20,120 nt of DNA, taken from contig JBMNUI010000038.1 of the NCBI GenBank assembly GCA_050946195.1, forward strand, positions 1-20,120, read 5' to 3'. Below, one piece after another: positions 15,877-20,120 of this stretch; the first letter of the stretch is position 1, and every line of letters starts with the position of its first letter. The stretch comes from UMGS1002 sp050946195. GTDB taxonomy: Bacteria > Bacillota > Clostridia > Oscillospirales > CAG-272. The translations under genes and the position numbers were made by a program. The notes under the pieces are model-generated. The model was not told where the DNA came from and ran no database searches. It worked only from the letters and a program-made list of their open reading frames with translations.

Positions 15877-16560
15877 ATGGAACTTTATTTGCTCTTGGTT
15901 GTCACCGACCGCAAACTGGCGCCGAACTACAGGTCAATGATGAAGAAAAACGGTATCGCCAGAATTTTCTCACTCAATGCCAGCGGTACCGCCTCAAAGG
16001 ACCTGCTCAGCATACTGGGGCTTGAGTCCTCAGATAAGACCCTTCTGCTTGCCGCGGCCGACAGGGCAAAGACGACGAAGGTCTTCAAGGATGCTAAGCA
16101 AAAGCTTTATATCGATATCCCGGGTACCGGAATAGTGACCGCAATCCCAATTCGCAGTATCGGAGGAACAAAAACATTGGACTACCTGACAAATGATAAG
16201 AACATAAGCAAAACCCTGCCGAAGTACAAGTTCGACAAGGAAATGATATTCGTCATTCTTAACGGCGGCTATTCGGACGAAGTCATGGACGCCGCGCGGG
16301 CTGCCGGCGCCGGCGGCGGGACGGTACTAGAAGCCAAGGGGACCGGGGCCAAATTTGCCGAGAAATTTCTGGGGATGACTATAGCCGAGGATAAGCAGGT
16401 ATTGCTTATCGCCACAAGAATTGAAAAACGCGACGCCATTATGAGCGCGATTATGGAGAAATGCGGGCCGGGCACAAAGCCCGGGGCGGTGGCCTTCTCG
16501 GTGCCGGTTGCCCAGATAGCGGGAGTGAGGCTTGACAACGAGTCGGAGGACGCCAATTGA
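15877..16560 (+). CDS. Tandem PII-like (GlnB/GlnK-like) signalling protein
   Basis: The 227-residue soluble product appears to be two PII-like ferredoxin folds in one chain: residues 1-97 (beta strand MELYLLLVVTD, ending in IVTAIPIRSIGG) and 120-218 (EMIFVILNGGYSDEVMDAAR, then GGGTVLEAKGTGA, then a B-loop-like CGPGTKPGAVAFSVPV). In canonical PII the latter regions contain the T-loop base and the nucleotide-binding B-loop. The second half matches PII best; the first lacks the GTG and B-loop Gly signatures, so it is probably degenerate. The usual exposed T-loop, with its modifiable Tyr, is not recognisable. Classical PII is a trimer of single domains (about 112 residues), so a doubled chain is unusual. 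ATG 15877 follows GGGAGG by 9 nt and the membrane gene by 4 bp. It most likely regulates the DUF1538 protein in response to nucleotides or 2-oxoglutarate. Confidence 0.85.
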   Translation: MELYLLLVVTDRKLAPNYRSMMKKNGIARIFSLNASGTASKDLLSILGLESSDKTLLLAAADRAKTTKVFKDAKQKLYIDIPGTGIVTAIPIRSIGGTKTLDYLTNDKNISKTLPKYKFDKEMIFVILNGGYSDEVMDAARAAGAGGGTVLEAKGTGAKFAEKFLGMTIAEDKQVLLIATRIEKRDAIMSAIMEKCGPGTKPGAVAFSVPVAQIAGVRLDNESEDAN

Positions 16561-16578
16561 TTTGCACCTGAACAAATA

Positions 16579-16611
16579 TTGCAGGGTGCGCCGATTGGGC
16601 GCACCCTGCAA
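16579..16611. terminator. Bidirectional hairpin between convergent genes
   Basis: A perfect 14-bp stem, TTGCAGGGTGCGCC (16579-16592) and GGCGCACCCTGCAA (16598-16611), with a 5-nt loop, lies 18 bp after the PII-like stop and 79 bp beyond the stop of the leftward winged-helix gene. The plus-strand tail (CAACCCGG) lacks Ts; the minus-strand tail (TATTTGTTC) is better. It probably ends both transcripts. Confidence 0.75.
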
Positions 16612-16690
16612 CAACCCGGCGTGCTTTGAGTTCCTTCCCGTGCATCGCCGGTATCTATTACTATCAATGTTTAATGCTGATATCTCTACA

Positions 16691-17035
16691 TTACATATAC
16701 CTGTTAATGATATACCCGAGACCGCGCTTTGCGATGATGAGCTTTCTGCCGCCAATTCTGGCGGCTTTTTTGTTTATCGCGGTGATATGTACAGGAACGC
16801 TGCCCGGGCCGAGTCCTTCGTTATCCCTGCAGATATCCTTAACCGAAGCGGAACCGGGATAATGGCGGATTACCGACATGAGCACCCCGTATTCCCGCGG
16901 TGTAAGTTCAAGCGGGCAACCGAGCAAAAAAAGCCTTCCGTTCCGGTTTTCAGAGAGCCAAAACATACTAAACCCGGCATCCTGAGAAGCATATGAGCCT
17001 TTCGGGTTGGCCGATAGATTCGTTGACAGCGGCAT
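16691..17035 (-). CDS. Small stand-alone OmpR/PhoB-type winged-helix DNA-binding protein
   Basis: The 114-residue product consists almost only of a winged-helix domain of the OmpR/PhoB C-terminal type. It shows a beta strand RLFLLGCPLELTPREYGVL (34-52), with the common LTPREY start of the first helix, a recognition-helix region SVPVHITAINKKAAR (79-93), and the wing hairpin IIAKRGLGYII (100-110). There is no receiver domain with a phospho-Asp; a short 30-residue N-terminal tail replaces it, so the protein cannot be a classical response regulator. The start is supported by an excellent GGAGGTGA 10 nt upstream, and a candidate promoter lies further up. No sensor kinase is next to it. It converges on the PII-like operon and is divergent from the bacterioferritin remnant. 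It may be a constitutive or partner-controlled regulator, or a truncated response regulator. Confidence 0.8.
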   Translation of the reverse strand: MPLSTNLSANPKGSYASQDAGFSMFWLSENRNGRLFLLGCPLELTPREYGVLMSVIRHYPGSASVKDICRDNEGLGPGSVPVHITAINKKAARIGGRKLIIAKRGLGYIINRYM

Positions 17036-17113
17036 GATTCGTTACTCACCTCCGCAGAGCACCCGGTTTGTGTCCTGAAGCGGCAGAATACACCTCCGAC
17101 AAGTTCTATTGTT

Positions 17114-17142
17114 ATGTTAACACAATTACAGGGATAATTCAA
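17114..17142 (-). promoter_or_regulatory. Candidate promoter for the winged-helix gene
   Basis: On the minus strand TTGAAT (plus 17137-17142) and TAACAT (17114-17119) are 17 bp apart, matching the consensus at 4 of 6 and 4 of 6 positions. The -10 box lies about 78 bp upstream of the ATG. Confidence 0.4.
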
Positions 17143-17180
17143 GTGTTTGCCGAAAATCATATCCATCCAAAACAAAAAAA

Positions 17181-17427
17181 GGAAATCCGAAGCTTATTGA
17201 GGCCCTTAATGCTTTGCTGGCAGACGAGCTGACTGCTATCAATCAGTACATTGTACACGCCGAGATGTGCGAGGACTGGGGTTACGATGGGCGACAACGC
17301 GACAAGAGACATGCTTGTGCAGATACTTAACGACGAAGACCGCCATTTGGACGAGCTCGAGGAACTTTTGGATCAAATAGAGCAGATGACCCTGCCGATA
17401 TTCCTGACAACTCAGGTTGATGAATAA
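17181..17427 (+). pseudogene. Decayed bacterioferritin (internal deletion, frameshift, no start)
   Basis: Frame 1 (17181-17286) reads GNPKLIEALNALLADELTAI then NQYIVHAEMCEDWGY, the N-terminus of clostridial bacterioferritin, including the first di-iron ligand Glu of LLADELT. Frame 3 (from 17290) reads GDNATRDMLVQILNDEDRHL and continues to a TAA at 17425-17427; this is the last helix, with the E-x-x-H ligand pair. About 70 codons that should lie between the two (helix B with E-x-x-H, the long loop and helix C) are missing, and the halves are out of frame, so frame 1 would stop shortly after. No ATG, GTG or TTG in frame precedes the first half; upstream is A-rich non-coding sequence. Intact bacterioferritin stores iron as a 24-mer of about 160 residues. 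An ATG at 17287 could express only the C-terminal 46 residues. Confidence 0.88.
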
Positions 17428-17583
17428 TCTGCGATAAGGGTATTGGTATTTGGGAGGAACTTCTTAAACGGAGCCCTCCCTAACTTATTTTGGGGACCGG
17501 TCGTTTTTCCTTGATAAAAAGGATAAATATGCGGAAGAAACGGTTTTGCGCCCCATGATAATAAATTAAAACATATTTTACTA
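17428..17583. other. A+T-rich gap between ferritin remnant and riboswitch promoter
   Basis: No coding frame is convincing. One modest hairpin, GGGAGG (17452-17457) and CCTCCC (17475-17480) followed by TAACTTATTTT, may be the original terminator of the ferritin gene. The rest is A+T-rich and leads into the promoter at 17584. Confidence 0.45.
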
Positions 17584-17612
17584 TTGCTTTTCATTAACAT
17601 ATATGTTATCAT
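17584..17612 (+). promoter_or_regulatory. Promoter of the cobalamin-riboswitch operon, with a dyad in its spacer
   Basis: TTGCTT (17584-17589), a 17-bp spacer and TATCAT (17607-17612; 5 of 6). TAACATATATGTTA (17595-17608), a perfect 14-bp palindrome, fills most of the spacer and touches the -10 box. This could be a repressor site or a chance A+T-rich palindrome. Transcription should start near 17619, just before the aptamer. Confidence 0.7.
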
Positions 17613-17627
17613 GTATCAGACAATGAA

Positions 17628-17775
17628 ACACGGTTCTGCGCTATCGGCGCAGCCGGACCCGGCACTTGAGGCCGGAGTTCGGAGATAAGGAAAGCGCGGT
17701 GAAAATCCGCCGCAACAGCCATTGCCGTATATGGGAGCCCTGCTCCCACAAGCCGGAATACTTATCGTTCCGTGT
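17628..17775 (+). promoter_or_regulatory. Cobalamin (B12) riboswitch aptamer
   Basis: The core matches the cobalamin riboswitch consensus in order: AAGGAAAGCGCGGTGAAAAT leading into CC (about 17689-17708), then CCGCAACAGCCATTG, and the B12-box-like AAGCCGGAATAC (17750-17761). A closing P1 helix is visible as ACACGG (17628-17633) with CCGTGT (17770-17775), and a GGGAGC/GCTCCC hairpin lies between. In this RNA class, adenosyl- or other cobalamin binding lowers expression of B12 uptake or synthesis genes. The element is followed by a 170-nt expression platform with a terminator, then the lipoprotein and S-component genes. At about 148 nt it is a compact member lacking a long peripheral domain. 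The helix assignments were made by eye. Confidence 0.9.
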
Positions 17776-17880
17776 GATGTGATGTCGCTCTTGGGCGGGT
17801 GTCAGGAAACCGCATATGCCGGCTGGACGGAAGAGCGGCGCACAAAAAGCGTACGGTTGCTGCCGTGCGCTCGATGTTGC

Positions 17881-17927
17881 GCGCCCCTCCGTCCCTGACG
17901 GAGGGGCGCAATCACTTTTCGTTTTGG
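17881..17927 (+). terminator. Riboswitch expression-platform terminator
   Basis: GCGCCCCTCCGTC (17881-17893) and GACGGAGGGGCGC (17897-17909) form a perfect 13-bp stem with a CCT loop, followed by AATCACTTTTCGTTTT. It lies between the aptamer and the ATG at 17948, so it should stop transcription when B12 is bound. An upstream GCGCAC/GTGCGC pair (near 17843 and 17866) could be part of the competing fold; I could not identify the antiterminator with confidence. Confidence 0.8.
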
Positions 17928-17947
17928 ATATTGAGGAGTGACATTGA

Positions 17948-18385
17948 ATGAAAAAGAACCACGTTTTCCATTCATTGGCCGCGGTGTTATGCTTGCTCTT
18001 CCTTATAGGTATGGTCGCCTGCGGCAATAAAGAGCCGTCCGACCCCGACCTATGGGAAAACGCAATCTATACCGAGGACACGACACTTGGCAGCGGTGCT
18101 GTCACAATAGTGCTGCGCGTTGAGGCCGGTGAAAAGTCAATTAACATAACAATCAAGACCGACAAGACAACCCTGGCAGACGCGCTCACCGATCACAACC
18201 TTGTCGAGGGCGAGCGGAGCACCTACGGACTTATGATCAAGTATGTCAACGGTATGCGGGCCGATTTTGACCTTGACGGCGCCTACTGGGCGCTCTACAA
18301 AAACGGCGAATACGCGACGACCGGCGCCGACAGCACCGAAATCGCGGATGGCGAGCACTATGCGCTGGTTTACACAAAAGAGTAG
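17948..18385 (+). CDS. DUF4430 lipoprotein, likely B12-capture protein of an ECF uptake system
   Basis: The 145-residue product starts with a lipoprotein signal peptide (MKKN, hydrophobic core, then MVAC with lipidated Cys25), so it should be anchored outside the membrane. The mature part has the DUF4430 pattern: LADALTDHNLVEGE, then STYGLMIKYVNGMRAD, WALYKNGE, and a terminal IADGEHYALVYTK. DUF4430 resembles the C-terminal beta domain of transcobalamin/intrinsic-factor-type proteins. Together with the riboswitch directly upstream and the ECF S component directly downstream, this makes extracellular cobalamin (or cobinamide) capture the best guess; there is no direct proof. GAGGAG at 9-nt spacing supports the ATG. 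The next gene overlaps its last 26 bp, suggesting translational coupling. Confidence 0.88.
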   Translation: MKKNHVFHSLAAVLCLLFLIGMVACGNKEPSDPDLWENAIYTEDTTLGSGAVTIVLRVEAGEKSINITIKTDKTTLADALTDHNLVEGERSTYGLMIKYVNGMRADFDLDGAYWALYKNGEYATTGADSTEIADGEHYALVYTKE

Positions 18386-18959
18386 TAAAAAAGAATCCCG
18401 AAATCAGGTCACACCCGACCATCCGGCGGGGAAACCGGGCAGTGTGCCGCGCTATACGCAAAGGCTGCGCGACATGGCGGTATTCTCAATGGCCGGGGCG
18501 ATGATGTTCAGCTCGGATTTGATTATGGACGCCCTGCCGAATATTCACCTTGTCGGCATGTTTACAATGTTGCTGACCCTGATTTACCGCCACCGCGCGC
18601 TGATACCGATTTACATCTATGTTCTTCTGACCGCGGTGTATTGGGGTTTTTCGCCCTGGGTGGTGCCGTGTTTTTATGTCTGGGCCGTGCTGTGGGGTGT
18701 GACAATGCTGCTGCCACGTAATATTCCCGACCTTGCCGCGGCCTTCGTATATCCGCTCGTCTGCTGTCTGCACGGGCTGCTCTTCGGGACGCTCTGCGCG
18801 CCCGCGCAGGCGCTTCTCTTCGGGCTGAACTTCAGGCAGATGATTGCCTGGATTGTTGCAGGGCTTCCGTTTGACCTGATTCATGCGGCGGGGAATCTGG
18901 CGGCCGGCTTGTTGGTGCTCCCGCTGTCCAAAATACTGAAAAAACTCAATCTAAAATAG
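18360..18959 (+). CDS. ECF transporter S component, probably for cobalamin
   Basis: The 199-residue product has about six membrane helices between residues 38 and 190. Segments such as DALPNIHLVGMFTMLLTLIY (57-76), FSPWVVPCFYVW (97-108), APAQALLFGLNF (147-158) and IAWIVAGLPFDLIHAAGNL (162-180) are typical of a clostridial ECF S-component group. In ECF systems the S component binds the vitamin and uses a shared energising module (EcfA, EcfA', EcfT), which is not in this window. The riboswitch indicates B12. The ATG at 18360 overlaps the lipoprotein gene by 26 bp and has a poor Shine-Dalgarno; a GTG at about residue 29, or ATG Met39 just before the first helix, are alternatives. Its TAG is inside the stem of the following terminator. 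Confidence 0.85.
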   Translation: MRWFTQKSSKKESRNQVTPDHPAGKPGSVPRYTQRLRDMAVFSMAGAMMFSSDLIMDALPNIHLVGMFTMLLTLIYRHRALIPIYIYVLLTAVYWGFSPWVVPCFYVWAVLWGVTMLLPRNIPDLAAAFVYPLVCCLHGLLFGTLCAPAQALLFGLNFRQMIAWIVAGLPFDLIHAAGNLAAGLLVLPLSKILKKLNLK

Positions 18960-18995
18960 AAGCACGTAAAAATCCGTGCTTCTATTGCTTTTTTT
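18956..18995 (+). terminator. Intrinsic terminator of the B12 uptake operon
   Basis: ATAGAAGCACG (18956-18966) and CGTGCTTCTAT (18975-18985) form a perfect 11-bp stem with an 8-nt loop, then TGC and seven Ts (18989-18995). It overlaps the stop codon of the S-component gene and the -35 box of the next promoter. Confidence 0.93.
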
Positions 18996-19013
18996 GCGGC
19001 AGTGTTGTATAAT
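18985..19013 (+). promoter_or_regulatory. Promoter of the terminal lipoprotein gene, overlapping the terminator
   Basis: TTGCTT (18985-18990), 17 bp, TATAAT (19008-19013). The -35 box overlaps the end of the terminator stem and its T-run. Transcription should start near 19020, leaving a leader of about 32 nt. Same layout as the promoters at 14261 and 17584. Confidence 0.78.
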
Positions 19014-19051
19014 GGTACATGAGGCGGCTTTTGCCTGAGGGAGGATATACC

Positions 19052-20107
19052 ATGAAAAGAGTGGTCAGAATGATTACCGCGCTGCTTTTGTTGTCTTTGG
19101 GTTTGTCGATGTCGGCCTGCGATGCCGGAGAACTCCCGGAGGAGACCGTTAGCAGCGCTGATGAAAGCGGGCAGGATACTGCCGGATATCCCGAGGGTTC
19201 GATAGGGAAGTACCTTGATGATTATTTTACACTTAAAAATCCGGCTGATAACAATCCGAAACCCGAGAGTTTTTTCATTATTGACAGCTATGAGGGCTTG
19301 ACAGAGCTGTACGAATATATAAATAATAGCGATTTCTACACCCTGCGCCACAATACCGGCGCATATGCCGACATGACTGTTGGGAAATACACTGAGCAGT
19401 TCTTTGCCGACGGCGGGTGCCTGGCAGCAGTGCCGGTCGGCACGGCAAGCGGCTCGTATACCTATTACACATACGCAGAAAAAAAGGACAGTGAATTTAT
19501 TATTCATCTTAACAGGCTTAATCCCTATATTACTATTTCGACCACCGATTTAGGCAGGTTTGTGTATTTAGTGCCGCTACCGGCGGGTTACACAAAGGAG
19601 CAGATTTCGGTTATAAAAGACGAAAGCGCCTCAGCCACATCAGCCGCCTTCCGCGCCGGAGAGGATGACATAGAAATTTCCGGCATGTTCTCAGGAACAT
19701 ATAAACGGTACGACGGCAAACCCTATTATACCGAGGGGTTCTGGGCGTTGTCGTGGGCTTCTATTTATGACGAGAGGTCGGGCGGATGGTTGGATGGCGA
19801 CGGGTTTGGCCACAGGACGCAGATTGAAATGAACAGGGATAAAATTCCGACAGTAAAAGAAGCCGACGGGATGGAGCTTTTCATCGCACCGCAGTACAAT
19901 GTTAAGAGCGTTAAGTATCTGCTGCTTGATACCGAACTTGAAACCGAGCGCGAAATAAGCTCGCTCTCCGAACTGCGGGACCTTCCGGTCGGCGGATACT
20001 ACCTTGTCTGCAGAGTGCGTACCGAGGGGAGGACTGTTGCGGACAAAACCGAGCAGGGCGAGTATTACTCAATATATTTGGTTGACAAATCCGATTATCC
20101 CTATTGA
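19052..20107 (+). CDS. Lipoprotein of unknown function
   Basis: The 351-residue product begins with a lipoprotein signal peptide: MKRVVRM, a hydrophobic core, then MSAC with lipidated Cys23. An acidic, Ser/Asp-rich linker (about 24-50) follows, as is usual for surface lipoproteins. Two regions can be seen: residues about 80-200, beta-rich, with FFADGGCLAAVPVGTASGSY and FIIHLNRLNPYI, faintly recalling PrcB-like lipoprotein domains; and residues about 210-351, with many aromatic residues and a final GGYYLVCRVRTEG strand near 318. I do not recognise the family with confidence and assign no function. ATG 19052 is chosen because GGGAGG precedes it at good spacing and because the in-frame ATG at 19019 lies at the predicted transcription start. 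The gene has its own promoter and runs to the window edge; no downstream gene is visible. Confidence 0.8.
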   Translation: MKRVVRMITALLLLSLGLSMSACDAGELPEETVSSADESGQDTAGYPEGSIGKYLDDYFTLKNPADNNPKPESFFIIDSYEGLTELYEYINNSDFYTLRHNTGAYADMTVGKYTEQFFADGGCLAAVPVGTASGSYTYYTYAEKKDSEFIIHLNRLNPYITISTTDLGRFVYLVPLPAGYTKEQISVIKDESASATSAAFRAGEDDIEISGMFSGTYKRYDGKPYYTEGFWALSWASIYDERSGGWLDGDGFGHRTQIEMNRDKIPTVKEADGMELFIAPQYNVKSVKYLLLDTELETEREISSLSELRDLPVGGYYLVCRVRTEGRTVADKTEQGEYYSIYLVDKSDYPY

Positions 20108-20120
20108 CAACCCAAAGGGC

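Noticed and set aside
16532..16996. Plus-strand open frame across the winged-helix gene
   Set aside because: It is the antisense of a recognisable OmpR-type domain and crosses the strong hairpin at 16579-16611; its translation has no domain-like features.
17287..17427. Independent 46-codon gene starting at ATG 17287
   Set aside because: It is the C-terminal helix of bacterioferritin, lacks a ribosome-binding site, and is best explained as part of the pseudogene.
19019..19051. ATG 19019 as start of the last lipoprotein
   Set aside because: It would put 11 residues before a normal lipoprotein signal peptide and lies at the predicted transcription start.

Overview
The window looks like a mid-G+C Clostridia chromosome (Bacillota), probably an uncultured gut member of the Oscillospirales. 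This is inferred from gene content: a type III glutamine synthetase, a cobalamin riboswitch driving an ECF-type uptake gene, Gram-positive surface proteins with C-terminal anchors, an FtsX/MacB-like ABC fusion, strong Shine-Dalgarno sequences, some TTG/GTG starts and near-consensus sigma-A promoters. No transposase, phage gene, CRISPR array, rRNA or tRNA was recognised.

Left part (1-8785): surface and sugar genes. The window opens with the C-terminus of a Thr/Pro-repeat surface protein. Next is a leftward pair, an AraC-type regulator followed by a DUF4432 (aldose-1-epimerase-like) gene. Divergent from it is a rightward set: a PIG-L/LmbE deacetylase, a DegT/DnrJ/EryC1 aminotransferase and a 900-residue secreted GLUG-like repeat protein with a PDTGD anchor. 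A GT8 glycosyltransferase follows on its own perfect consensus promoter. Together these suggest amino-sugar chemistry and surface decoration, but no substrate can be read from the sequence.

Middle part (8786-16560): a 998-residue ABC ATPase/permease fusion with a very large extracytoplasmic insert, then nitrogen metabolism. Type III glutamine synthetase has a consensus promoter embedded in repeated TGCCTT half-sites and a strong terminator. It is followed by a separate two-gene operon: a polytopic membrane protein made of two DUF1538 halves, and a cytosolic protein made of two PII-like halves. This membrane protein plus PII-like pair is the most interesting module here. By analogy with AmtB-GlnK it may be a transporter with its own regulator.

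Right part (16561-20120): a small leftward stand-alone OmpR-type winged-helix protein converges on the PII operon at a shared hairpin. Divergent from it is a decayed bacterioferritin gene with no start codon, a large internal deletion and a frameshift. Then come a promoter, a cobalamin riboswitch, a terminator, a DUF4430 lipoprotein and an overlapping ECF S-component gene, a likely B12 uptake operon. The last gene encodes a lipoprotein of unknown function. Three promoters in this half share an unusual TTGCTT -35 box with a 17-bp spacer.
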